Shown piece after piece: positions 52,518 through 60,596 of a DNA stretch of 64,000 nt. The stretch comes from Jiangella asiatica (GTDB lineage: Bacteria > Actinomycetota > Actinomycetes > Jiangellales > Jiangellaceae), in the NCBI RefSeq assembly GCF_004349065.1, contig NZ_SMKZ01000001.1, positions 124,001 through 188,000 on the forward strand. Reading direction: 5' to 3'. A program made the translations under genes and the position numbers. The stretch's first letter is position 1. Each line of letters opens with the position of its first letter. Under the pieces are notes generated by a model that did not search any database, was not told the origin of the DNA, and worked only from the letters and a program-made list of their open reading frames with translations.

Positions 52518-53984
52518 CTACAGACGCCCGCCGGGCGGGCGGATCCCGCGCAGCGCCGGGTACAGCGCGGAGTACACCCCGAACCCGACGGCGTACGCGG
52601 CCTCGTGCGCAGGCTCGGGATCGATCCTGTCGACGACGTCCACCAGCCGCTCCACGTCCGCCCAGTCCGTGAACGCGCCGGTTCCCATCCCGGCCACGTA
52701 TGCCGCGCCGAGCGCGGAGCTCTGGTGTGGCCCGAGCCGCTCGACCGGCAGACCCAAGACGTCGCTGACGATGCCCGCGAACACCCGCGAGCGCGCGCCG
52801 CCGTCGGAGACCCGGACCGAGCCGGCCGGCAGGCCGCGCTGGGCGAGGACGTCGACGTGCTGGCGGAACCCGTAGGCGATGCCCTCGAGCACCGCCCGGT
52901 ACAACACGCCGCGACCGGCGCCGAGGTACAGGCCGACAAACGCCCCGCGCGCTGACGGGTCGTTGACCGGGGTCTTCTCACCGAGCAGGTACGGCAGGAA
53001 CACGACGCCGTCGGCGCCGGCGGGGACGGCAGCGGCCGCGGCGTCCAGGTCCGGCAGGGCCGTGCCCGCCGCCAGTTGTTCGGCGAACCAGCGGATCGCG
53101 CTGCCGCTGGCCGCCATGCAGCCGTTGGGCACGTAACGGCCGGGCGCCGGGTGGAGATCGAGGAACAGTCGTTCGTCGACGATGGGCTCACCGGACACGG
53201 CGAGGATGTCGCCGGCGCCGCCGATCTTGACGAGGACCTGCCCGGGCTCGGTGATCCCGGCGGCCAGGGCCGACAGCACGTGGTCGGCTCCGCCGGTGAA
53301 CACCGGCGTGCCGGCCCGCAGGCCGGTCGCCGCCGCTGCCGATGCCGTCACCGTGCCGATCAGCGCACCGCTGGCCAGGACCGTCGGCAGGAGATCGCGG
53401 TCGACGCCCGCGGCCGTCACCATGAGCTCGGACCACGCCCCCGACGCGAGCTCCCACAGCCCGCTCTCCAGCGCCCAGTTGGTCTCGGTGGTGACCCGGC
53501 CGGTGAGCCGGGCGGCGACGAAGTCGTACGAGCCCACCACCCACCTGGCGGCCTCCAGAGCCGCGGGAGCGTGCCTGGCCAGCCACCTCAGTTTCGGCCC
53601 GACCGACTGCGCGCTGACGGGCGCGCCGGTGACGGCCAGGACGTCGAGGCTCGCGGACCGCTCAGCCAGCTCGGCGATCTCCTCGTGGGCGCGCACGTCG
53701 TTCTGCTGGATCGACGGGGTCAGCGCCCTGCCGTCGTCGTCGACCGGGATCACCGTCGGGACCATGCCCGTGACGGCCACGCCGTCGACGGGCAGTTCGC
53801 CCAGCTCCCGCGTCATCGCGCACACGTTGTCCCACCAGTGCTCCGGGTCGGCCTGCGCGTACCCGGGCGCCGGGCTGTCGATGACCGCCGGCCGCGACCA
53901 CGACCCGGCCACGCCGCGCACCGGATCGAGCGCGACCGCCTTCGTGGCGGTCGTGCCGATGTCGATGCCCAGCAACACGCCCAT
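52518..53984 (-). CDS. FGGY-family sugar kinase
   Basis: 488 aa. The phosphate loop is LGIDIGTTATKAVAL (Asp8, Gly10, Thr11). The FGGY motif regions are AVTGMVPTVIPVD and VSDGGARSRVFAGIVSDVLG, with YLLGEKTPVNDPSARGAFVGL between them. It phosphorylates a ketose, polyol or aldose; xylulokinase-like enzymes are nearest by pattern, but the sugar is unknown. ATG 53984 overlaps the upstream stop by 1 bp. It is the last gene of a seven-gene coupled operon. Confidence 0.88.
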   Translation of the reverse strand: MGVLLGIDIGTTATKAVALDPVRGVAGSWSRPAVIDSPAPGYAQADPEHWWDNVCAMTRELGELPVDGVAVTGMVPTVIPVDDDGRALTPSIQQNDVRAHEEIAELAERSASLDVLAVTGAPVSAQSVGPKLRWLARHAPAALEAARWVVGSYDFVAARLTGRVTTETNWALESGLWELASGAWSELMVTAAGVDRDLLPTVLASGALIGTVTASAAAATGLRAGTPVFTGGADHVLSALAAGITEPGQVLVKIGGAGDILAVSGEPIVDERLFLDLHPAPGRYVPNGCMAASGSAIRWFAEQLAAGTALPDLDAAAAAVPAGADGVVFLPYLLGEKTPVNDPSARGAFVGLYLGAGRGVLYRAVLEGIAYGFRQHVDVLAQRGLPAGSVRVSDGGARSRVFAGIVSDVLGLPVERLGPHQSSALGAAYVAGMGTGAFTDWADVERLVDVVDRIDPEPAHEAAYAVGFGVYSALYPALRGIRPPGGRL

Positions 53985-55072
53985 CAGCCGGCCACCGCCA
54001 CCCTCGTGCCCGTCCGCACCGAGGCGTAGAACGCGTCGATGACCCGCTGGACCCGCAGCGCGGCGGACACGGTCAGAGCGGGATGGAACGGCTCGCCGGA
54101 GAGCACCCGGTCGACGAAGTAGCCGGCCTCGCCGGCATACCCGTCCTTCGGCGGCGTGGCGCGGGTGTACGAGACGACGCCGTCGCGCTCCGTCGTCCGC
54201 TGCCAGTCCAGCGGCGGCACGACCCCGGCGGCCGTGTGCAGCTCCCACCGGCCGCCGACGTCGATCAGGGTGCCGCCCGTGCCGTGGTATGACAGCCGCA
54301 ACGGCGACGGGCCGACCTGGTGCCACTTGGTGTCGACGACGCCGACGGCGCCGCCGGCGAACCGCAGCGTGGCCAGGGAGACGTCCTCGACCGATGCCGG
54401 CAGGTAGTCGCGCTCGCCGAGGTTCACCGCGGTGCCGTCGACTTCGACGATGGTGTCGCCCAGCTGGTCCATGAACGTGTCGAGCAGGTAGCAGGCCTGG
54501 TCGATGAAGGTGCCGCCGCCGCCGCGGGCCGGGTCGACCAGCCAGTCGACGAAGTCGTCCGAGACACCGCCCTCGCGCAGCCCGCCGTGACCGGCCACGC
54601 CGCGGGCCAGGTAGACGCGTCCCAGCGCGCCGTCCGCGACCAGCTGCCTCGCCTCGTCGTGGACACCGTCGAAGACGGTGTGGAACGCCACCATGACGCG
54701 GGTGCCGGCGTCGGCGGACCGGGCGACGGCCTCGGCGACGGCCTGCGCACCCGTGCCGGTGGCCGCCAGCGGTTTGTCCATGTAGACGTGGCTGCCCCTG
54801 GCGACGCACCACGGCACCACCTCCGCCTTGGCCCGGTTGTCCGAGCACACCAGCGCGACGTCGAACCGTGCGTCGTCGGGCACCTGGGCCAGGCACCGGT
54901 ACGCCGGCACCGGGCCGAACGTGTCGCAGGCACGGGCGCGCAGGTGGTCGCCGTCGTCGACGACGGCGGCGACCGTGACCTTCCCGGTGGAGAGCAGCCC
55001 GGCGGCCATGGACCACGCGTGGTCGCTGGCCAGGCCAATGACGATCGCGGAGAGAATCTGCACCGCGCTCAC
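53984..55072 (-). CDS. Gfo/Idh/MocA-family oxidoreductase
   Basis: 362 aa. The N-terminal Rossmann domain starts SAIVIGLASDHAWSMAAGLL, and the catalytic Lys region reads VYMDKPLAAT, a DKP in place of the common EKP. The C-terminal alpha/beta domain contains GGGTFIDQACYLLDTFM. It probably oxidises or reduces a sugar or sugar acid with NAD(P). GTG 55072 overlaps the stop of the upstream dehydrogenase by 4 bp. It is only distantly similar to that neighbour, so the two are not recent duplicates. Confidence 0.87.
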   Translation of the reverse strand: MSAVQILSAIVIGLASDHAWSMAAGLLSTGKVTVAAVVDDGDHLRARACDTFGPVPAYRCLAQVPDDARFDVALVCSDNRAKAEVVPWCVARGSHVYMDKPLAATGTGAQAVAEAVARSADAGTRVMVAFHTVFDGVHDEARQLVADGALGRVYLARGVAGHGGLREGGVSDDFVDWLVDPARGGGGTFIDQACYLLDTFMDQLGDTIVEVDGTAVNLGERDYLPASVEDVSLATLRFAGGAVGVVDTKWHQVGPSPLRLSYHGTGGTLIDVGGRWELHTAAGVVPPLDWQRTTERDGVVSYTRATPPKDGYAGEAGYFVDRVLSGEPFHPALTVSAALRVQRVIDAFYASVRTGTRVAVAG

Positions 55073-56232
55073 CACTGCGAGCCGAGCGCGGGCGTGGGCG
55101 GCTCCACGTCGGTGAAGGTGGACTCGATGGTCACCGCCGTGCCGGTCCGCGCGGACTCGTACGCCCCGAGCATGATCTCCAGGGCGTGCCGGGCCAGGTC
55201 CGCGCCGAGCGCCGACGGCGTGCCGCCGAGCACGCAGTCGGCGAGGTGGTCGACCAGCAGCGCCCGCTTCAGGGCGAGCGCCCAGGTCTCCGCGCCGGCG
55301 AGGTGCCCGAGGTCCGGCGCGATCCAGCCGTCGAACTCGCTGCCGGTGATGTCGGTGCGGTAGACCTCCAGCTGCGGCGCCGGGCCGGACTGGTTGATGT
55401 TGTAGTTGACGTTCAGCGCGCCTTCGCGTCCGTACACCTCGATGCGCGGCCCCTTCGCGGCGTAGACGTTGAACGTCGAGTCCACGGTGGCGAAGACGGA
55501 GTCGCCGAAGTCCAGCAGCATCAGCGTGTTGTCGTCGGCGGTGACCTCGACCTCGAGGCCCTTGAACGGGCCGCGGCGCACCGTGCGGACCGGGTCGGTG
55601 ATGCCGGAGAACGCCGTCACCCGGCGCACCGGCCCCAGCAGCCCGAGCAGCTCGTGGATGCCGTAGACGCCGACGTCGAACGTCGGGCCGGAACCCTCTC
55701 GGTAGAACCAGGACGGGTCGCGCCACGGCGCGCCGGCGGCCGGTCCGGCACCGGACGGTCGGGCCCGGGCGAACGCGATCCGGCCGATGACGCCGTCGCG
55801 GATGAGCTTGCGCGCCTCGCTGCGCGACGGATACAGCATGTTCGGCGGCGACACCACGACGGTGAGACCCTGCTCCTCGGCGAGGTCGACGATGGCGTTC
55901 GCGTCGTCCAGCGTGGTGGCGACGGGCTTCTCCAGCGCGAGGTGCTTCCCGGCCTCGAGGATCCGCCGCGACGTGTCGCCGTGCGCCGGGATCGGGGTGA
56001 GGTTGACGACGGCGTCCAGCTCGTCCAGCTGGAGCAGCTCGTCAAGGGACGCGAACGTGTGCGGGACGGCGTACGTCTTGGCGGCCGCGGCGAGCCGGTC
56101 CTCGACGGGGTCGGCCAGCGCGACGAGATTCACCTTGTGCGCGATGTGGTGGAGGTTCGGAAGCACGCCGTGCGGGCCGAGCGCGATCTCTCCCACCCCG
56201 AGCACGCCGATGTCTAGCTTCTTCTCCGTCAC
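55069..56232 (-). CDS. Gfo/Idh/MocA-family oxidoreductase
   Basis: 387 aa. The NAD(P) loop is IGVLGVGEIALGPHGVLP, the catalytic motif is LALEKPVATT with EKP, and GPTFDVGVYGIHELLGLLGP carries the substrate-site His of the C-terminal domain. Sugar or inositol-type substrate likely. GTG 56232 has GAGAAGGAG upstream, after a 35-bp gap from the dipeptidase stop, the only gap over 5 bp in the operon. Confidence 0.9.
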   Translation of the reverse strand: MTEKKLDIGVLGVGEIALGPHGVLPNLHHIAHKVNLVALADPVEDRLAAAAKTYAVPHTFASLDELLQLDELDAVVNLTPIPAHGDTSRRILEAGKHLALEKPVATTLDDANAIVDLAEEQGLTVVVSPPNMLYPSRSEARKLIRDGVIGRIAFARARPSGAGPAAGAPWRDPSWFYREGSGPTFDVGVYGIHELLGLLGPVRRVTAFSGITDPVRTVRRGPFKGLEVEVTADDNTLMLLDFGDSVFATVDSTFNVYAAKGPRIEVYGREGALNVNYNINQSGPAPQLEVYRTDITGSEFDGWIAPDLGHLAGAETWALALKRALLVDHLADCVLGGTPSALGADLARHALEIMLGAYESARTGTAVTIESTFTDVEPPTPALGSQW

Positions 56233-56267
56233 TGGGCTCTCCTTCTCGGTCGGTTCGTCCGTGCCGC

Positions 56268-57269
56268 TCAGGTGGGGTCGATGACGTCGCGGTAGACGCG
56301 CATCCAGTTGCCGCCCATGACCTTGGCGACGTCCGCCTCCGGCAGGTGGCGGCGCAGTTCCAGCTCGACGGCGGGGAAGCCCTCGGTGGTCTTCATCCAG
56401 TCCGGCGGCGGCGTCACGCCGGGTGAGGCGGCCGAGCCGGCGCCGTAGAACTCGCCCTTGGTCCACCGGCCCACGCGCATCCAGTCCAGGTAGGCCTGGT
56501 CCTCGTTGCGTCCGATGTCCGTGCCGATGCCGACATGGTCGATGCCGGCGATCTCGACGGTGCGCAGGATCAGCTCGCACCAGCGCTCGAGGCTCGCCGC
56601 GTAGTAGTCCCCGCAGATCTTCGGGTAGGTCGGGATGCCGATGATCCCGCCGCGCTCGGCGACGGCCGTGATCAGGTCGTCGCCCTTGTTGCGCTTGTGC
56701 GGCACCAGCGAGCTGGCGTTCGCGTGCGTGATCGCGATCGGCCGCTCCGAGCGCTCAGCGGCCTCGAGCCCGGTGCGCTCGCCGACGTGCGAGATGTCGA
56801 TGAGCATGCCGACCCGGTTCATCTCCCTGATCACCTGCTCGCCGAAGCGGGTGAGGCCGGAGTCGCGCGGCTCGTAGCAGCTGCCGCCGAGGGCGTTCTG
56901 GTTGTTGTAGGTCAGCTGCATGACCCGCAGGCCCATGTCGTGGAAGAGCTCCACGAACCGGACCCGGTCGGCGATCGGGGAGCTGTTCTGAGTGCCGAGC
57001 ATGATCGCGGTGCGGCCGGTCGCCGCGGCGTGCTCGATGTCGCGCGTCGTCCGGGCCAGCAGGATGAGATCGGCGTTCTGCTCGGCGAAGTCGTGCCACT
57101 GGCCGATGCGGTCCATCGTCTCCAGCGTGTCCTCCCAGAACGCCATGGTGACGACGGCGCAGGTGATGCGGCCGGCGCGCAGCTCCTGGAAGACCTGCCG
57201 GTCGTAGATGCTGTTCTCCAGCCCGTCGACGTAGATCATCTGGGTCGGCTGGGTGGTCGCGGTCGTCAT
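56268..57269 (-). CDS. Atypical M19 (membrane dipeptidase-like) protein
   Basis: 333 aa with an M19 amidohydrolase barrel. Conserved parts are MQLTYNNQNALGGSCYE, LIDISHVGERTG with His161 and ITHANASSL with His182, and VGIGTDIGRN near residue 240. The first metal motif, normally DGHND (His-x-Asp), reads DGLEN at 15-19, and the bridging Glu position (usually IEG) seems to be Gln94 in LGTQN. Three of five canonical metal ligands thus appear replaced. No signal peptide. It may act on a non-dipeptide substrate or with fewer metals. Its start abuts the upstream stop exactly. Confidence 0.8.
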   Translation of the reverse strand: MTTATTQPTQMIYVDGLENSIYDRQVFQELRAGRITCAVVTMAFWEDTLETMDRIGQWHDFAEQNADLILLARTTRDIEHAAATGRTAIMLGTQNSSPIADRVRFVELFHDMGLRVMQLTYNNQNALGGSCYEPRDSGLTRFGEQVIREMNRVGMLIDISHVGERTGLEAAERSERPIAITHANASSLVPHKRNKGDDLITAVAERGGIIGIPTYPKICGDYYAASLERWCELILRTVEIAGIDHVGIGTDIGRNEDQAYLDWMRVGRWTKGEFYGAGSAASPGVTPPPDWMKTTEGFPAVELELRRHLPEADVAKVMGGNWMRVYRDVIDPT

Positions 57270-58049
57270 CTACAGCTCCTCGAAGGACTCGCCGTGCACG
57301 ACGCCGTCGGCGTCGATCATCATCGGTCCGGCGTGCCGGCTGGAGACGTCGTTGTCCGGCGCGAGAGCGAGCAGCGCGCGGTCGTAGGCCGTCCAGTAGA
57401 CGCGTGCCGGTGTGGGCATACCGTGCCGGGCCGCGCGCAGCAGGGCGGCTCCGCCGGCGACGGCGCTCACGCCGGCCGGCCCACTGCCTTCGGCGGCCGG
57501 TGCGGCGATCACGACGACGTCACCGGCGACGTCGCGGGCGTCGCCGTCCGGTGTCGACGCGGTGGTGCGCGCGCCACCGCAGACCACCACGACGCTCACG
57601 CCGTACCGGTGCGCCGAAGCGGTGACGGCGGCGAGCAGCCGCGGGTGCAGGACGTCGTCGACGCTCAGCACCGCCCGCCCGTGCCGGTACACGGTGTCGA
57701 CGGCGAGGTCGACGATGCTCGGCGCGACCAGGAGCGAGAAGGCGCCGTGGCCGGTGACCCGCAGGAACTCGCCGTCGTCGGTGACGATGGTGAGGCGCTG
57801 CCCGTTCCGGTCGCGGATCCGGTCGAAGTCGTCCGCAAGCACCTCCAGCGCGCCGAGGCCGAGGGCCTGCGCTTCGAGGATGAGGTCGCGGACGGGGCCG
57901 CTCTCGCTCTGCGCGAAGCCCAGCAGGAGCAGGTTGCGCTCGACGACCAGCCGGGTCTCGCGCGGGCTGAGCCGCATGACGCCGTTCTCGTCGCCGGGCC
58001 AGCGGTGCTGCGACGGGGCGTCGGTGCTCACCAGGGACGTGTCGCTCAT
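57270..58049 (-). CDS. Unknown protein in IclR operon
   Basis: 259 aa, not recognised with confidence; a loose resemblance to DUF3726-like proteins is possible. The N-terminus reads MRLSPRETRLVVERNLLLLGF, then LILEAQALGLGALEVLADDF. A middle beta-rich part (VTDDGEFLRVTGHGAFSLLVAPSIVD) and an alanine-rich C-terminal part with VYWTAYDRALLALAPDNDVSSRHAG follow. There is no signal or membrane segment. ATG 58049 overlaps the previous stop in ATGA and its own stop abuts the dipeptidase ATG. Its role presumably belongs to the same pathway as the dipeptidase and dehydrogenases. Confidence 0.75.
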   Translation of the reverse strand: MSDTSLVSTDAPSQHRWPGDENGVMRLSPRETRLVVERNLLLLGFAQSESGPVRDLILEAQALGLGALEVLADDFDRIRDRNGQRLTIVTDDGEFLRVTGHGAFSLLVAPSIVDLAVDTVYRHGRAVLSVDDVLHPRLLAAVTASAHRYGVSVVVVCGGARTTASTPDGDARDVAGDVVVIAAPAAEGSGPAGVSAVAGGAALLRAARHGMPTPARVYWTAYDRALLALAPDNDVSSRHAGPMMIDADGVVHGESFEEL

Positions 58050-59740
58050 GACGTGACTCCCATGCGTGGCTCGGCCGGCCAGAACCAGTGCGCGCTGCCT
58101 CGCTCGCGCAGGTCGCTCCACGTCGGTGCACCGTGGAAGAGCAGGCCGCGCAGGGTACGGCGCAGGTGGTCCTTGGTCCGGTCCAGGCCGTAGAAGGCGA
58201 TGTTGACCAACGCGATGATGTGCGCCGGGTTGACGGTGTCGCCGAGCAGCTCCATCAGTGGGGTGTGGTACGGATCGTCCGCGAGCGCCTGGACCCGCTC
58301 GACCAGCTGCCGGCGGCGCGGATGCGCGACCAGGAACCTCGCGACGGACAGCTCGTCGGGGTGGTCGTCCAGCTCGCCCCGCAGCCCCGCGAGCAGCGTG
58401 GGCAGGTGCAGCGCCAGGTCGATCGCCTCGCCCGCCTCCGAGCGCGGGCCGCGCCGGGGCTCCTCGGCGTTGCGGGACTTGTAGAGAACCCGCGGGTCGT
58501 CCGGGACGCCCGCCAGCGCCAGGTCGAGGGCCCAGCCGTACTGGCGGTCGATGAGCGCCTTGAGCTCCCCGATCGTGGACTGCGGCGAACGCACGAGGAT
58601 CTCGCTCACGGTCAGCTCCCGCAGCAGCGCGTCGGCGTACTCCGGCACCAGTTCGATGAGCAGCGAGTCCAGGGTCTCCGCGGCGGTCGGCGACACCAGC
58701 GGGGCGACCCGGCGGCGCAGCTCGGACAGCGGTGCGGCTGGGGCCGCGCCGGTGCCGGCCCGGGTCTCGCCGGCGATCCCCCGGGCGACCTCGAGCACGC
58801 GGTCGAGATCGCGGGCGATGAGCTCGCTGGCGTCGAACGACTCGTAGCGCGTCCGGTCCTCGCGCCGGTGCCGGGCGGCCTTGACCAGCAGCGACTCCAG
58901 CAGCTCGAAACCGTCGCCGATCTGTTCGGCGGAGAGTGCGCACGCGTGGGCGATCGCCCGCTCGCGCAGCTGGATCCACCGCGACACGACGCGCGGGTGG
59001 TTGTGTACCCAGAGGATCAGCCCAAGGCCGGAGCCGTTGCCCAGGCCGAGGTACGTCTTCAGCCGGGGATCGAGCGGGACCGCGCCGGGGCCGCGCGACC
59101 GCGCCAGCGACTCGGCCAGATCGAAACCGAACTCCCGCATCAGGTAGGCGGCCAGCATCTGCGCGAAGTACGGCACCCGCAGCGGGTGGTTCTCCTCGTA
59201 GCCGAGGAACGAACGGGTCCCGAACGTGCCGTTGCCGTCCAGCCCGGTGTTGCGAAGGATGTAGCCGGCTTCGGCGAGGCGGTCCAGATCGGGTTGCCGG
59301 CCGGCGGCGAGGCTGTCGACGACGTGATCGAAGGCGCGCAGGCTGCGGTTCGACCGCGCCCACGCCAGGGTGCCCTCCGGCGCGCGCCCCTCGTACAGCT
59401 TGGGTAGTTCGGAGCGGGTCTGTTCGAGGGCGGCCGGCGTGACCGGGCCCTCCAGCAGCGCGCCCATCATGTCCCAGTGCCGGCCGATGATGCGGGCGGT
59501 GCGGCCTTCGATGCGCGGCTCGAACGAGAGCGCCACGAGGTCGAACGTGTAGCGACCGGCGTCGACCCGGTACAGCGCCTCGCCGCGGCCGCGCTCGTCG
59601 ATGTCCCAGGTGACGCGCGAGATCGACCAGTTGGAGCCGACGAGCATGTTCATCAGTGCCCGGCTCGCCGACAGCCGGCTGGGCTGCAGGACCGCGAGCC
59701 GTTCCGGGCGCATGATCACCTCGGGGTCACGCATCGTCAT
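58046..59740 (-). CDS. Large unknown protein in IclR operon
   Basis: 564 aa, unrecognised. It is mostly alpha-helical and soluble, with no signal peptide. Distinct segments are RALMNMLVGSNWSISRVTWD, LRNTGLDGNGTFGTRSFLGY, YLGLGNGSGLGLILWVHNHP and TPLMELLGDTVNPAHIIALVN. The GxGNGSGLGL stretch might be a phosphate- or nucleotide-binding turn, but this is speculative. ATG 59740 overlaps the IclR stop and its own stop overlaps the next gene, both by 4 bp, so the two unknown proteins are likely made in fixed ratio and may form a complex. Confidence 0.78.
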   Translation of the reverse strand: MTMRDPEVIMRPERLAVLQPSRLSASRALMNMLVGSNWSISRVTWDIDERGRGEALYRVDAGRYTFDLVALSFEPRIEGRTARIIGRHWDMMGALLEGPVTPAALEQTRSELPKLYEGRAPEGTLAWARSNRSLRAFDHVVDSLAAGRQPDLDRLAEAGYILRNTGLDGNGTFGTRSFLGYEENHPLRVPYFAQMLAAYLMREFGFDLAESLARSRGPGAVPLDPRLKTYLGLGNGSGLGLILWVHNHPRVVSRWIQLRERAIAHACALSAEQIGDGFELLESLLVKAARHRREDRTRYESFDASELIARDLDRVLEVARGIAGETRAGTGAAPAAPLSELRRRVAPLVSPTAAETLDSLLIELVPEYADALLRELTVSEILVRSPQSTIGELKALIDRQYGWALDLALAGVPDDPRVLYKSRNAEEPRRGPRSEAGEAIDLALHLPTLLAGLRGELDDHPDELSVARFLVAHPRRRQLVERVQALADDPYHTPLMELLGDTVNPAHIIALVNIAFYGLDRTKDHLRRTLRGLLFHGAPTWSDLRERGSAHWFWPAEPRMGVTS

Positions 59741-60462
59741 CGCTCCGCGCCCAGGCCGGTGTGCAGCTCGTTCATGCGAGCCGCCGCTGCGGTGAGCTCG
59801 CCGAGCGCCTGCGCCGGGTCGAAGCGGCCGACCGGGCCGATGATCGACAGCGCGGCGAACACGGCGCCGCCGGCGTCGAAGACCGGGACGGCGACGGCGA
59901 CGGTCTCCAGCCCGATGCCGGTGTCGGAGAGGGCGTAGCCGTGCTCCTTGATGGCGTCGAGCTCGTCGTCGCCGGGCACGTCGACGCCGGACGCGCGCAA
60001 CGCGCGTACCTTGGCCGGGCTTCCCCACGCCAGCAGCACGCGCCCGGAGGCGGAGTGGCGCAGGTTCATCCGGCCCTCGAACGTCGAGTCCGCCAGGACC
60101 GCGCGGTCCGGTTCGACCCGCTCCACGATGCGCGCGACGTCACCGTCGATGACGGCCAGCGACACCGCCTCCATCACCGAGCCCGTCAGCTCCTCCATGA
60201 CCGGCCGGACCCGCTCCCCGATGCCCGCCTGCGCCAGTGCCCGCTCACCCAGGTGGCGTGCCTTCAGCGACAGCCGGAACGTGCTGTCGGGTAGGTGCTC
60301 GAGCCAACCCGCCTCACGCAGTGTCACCAAGTGGGCGAAGAGCTGGCCGCGGGTGAGCCCCAGGCTCTCCCGGATGTCGGCGGCCCGGAAGGCACGGTCC
60401 TCCTGGCCGGCCCGCTCCAGCACCGCGAGCGTGGTCAGCGAGGTCGAGTAGGTCTGACTCAT
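59737..60462 (-). CDS. IclR-family transcriptional regulator
   Basis: 241 aa. The winged helix (about 5-65) reads TTLAVLERAGQEDRAFRAAD then IRESLGLTRGQLFAHLVTLR; the effector domain has MNLRHSASGRVLLAWG and GYALSDTGIGLETVAVAVPV. It is the first gene of the seven-gene coupled minus-strand operon. A near-perfect palindrome lies about 20 bp upstream of its start, within the expected transcription start region, so negative autoregulation of the whole operon is likely. Confidence 0.92.
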   Translation of the reverse strand: MSQTYSTSLTTLAVLERAGQEDRAFRAADIRESLGLTRGQLFAHLVTLREAGWLEHLPDSTFRLSLKARHLGERALAQAGIGERVRPVMEELTGSVMEAVSLAVIDGDVARIVERVEPDRAVLADSTFEGRMNLRHSASGRVLLAWGSPAKVRALRASGVDVPGDDELDAIKEHGYALSDTGIGLETVAVAVPVFDAGGAVFAALSIIGPVGRFDPAQALGELTAAAARMNELHTGLGAER

Positions 60463-60483
60463 CGCGGCTCCCTGCGTTCCTGA

Positions 60484-60539
60484 TATCAGGACGTCGTCCT
60501 GATAAGTCAGACGCTAGGGCTTGGCGTACGGCAAATCAA
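60484..60539 (-). promoter_or_regulatory. Promoter and IclR operator of the seven-gene operon
   Basis: On the minus strand, TTGATT (60539-60534), a 17-bp spacer and TAGCGT (60516-60511) make a good promoter. TATCAGGACG at 60484-60493 and CGTCCTGATA at 60495-60504 are perfect 10-bp arms around a single central base. The palindrome covers the expected transcription start, a position suited to repression by the IclR protein encoded just downstream. Confidence 0.7.
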
Positions 60540-60596
60540 GGGGAAAGCGTGCAAAAGCGAGCATCCAGTGCGCTCGGCCGCGCGAGACTGGCTCGA

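Noticed and set aside
58088-59407. 439-codon plus-strand frame over the unknown 564-aa gene
   Set aside because: The minus-strand gene is coupled to both neighbours by ATGA overlaps and has balanced composition; the plus-strand product is Gln/Gly/Arg/Val-rich and shadow-like.
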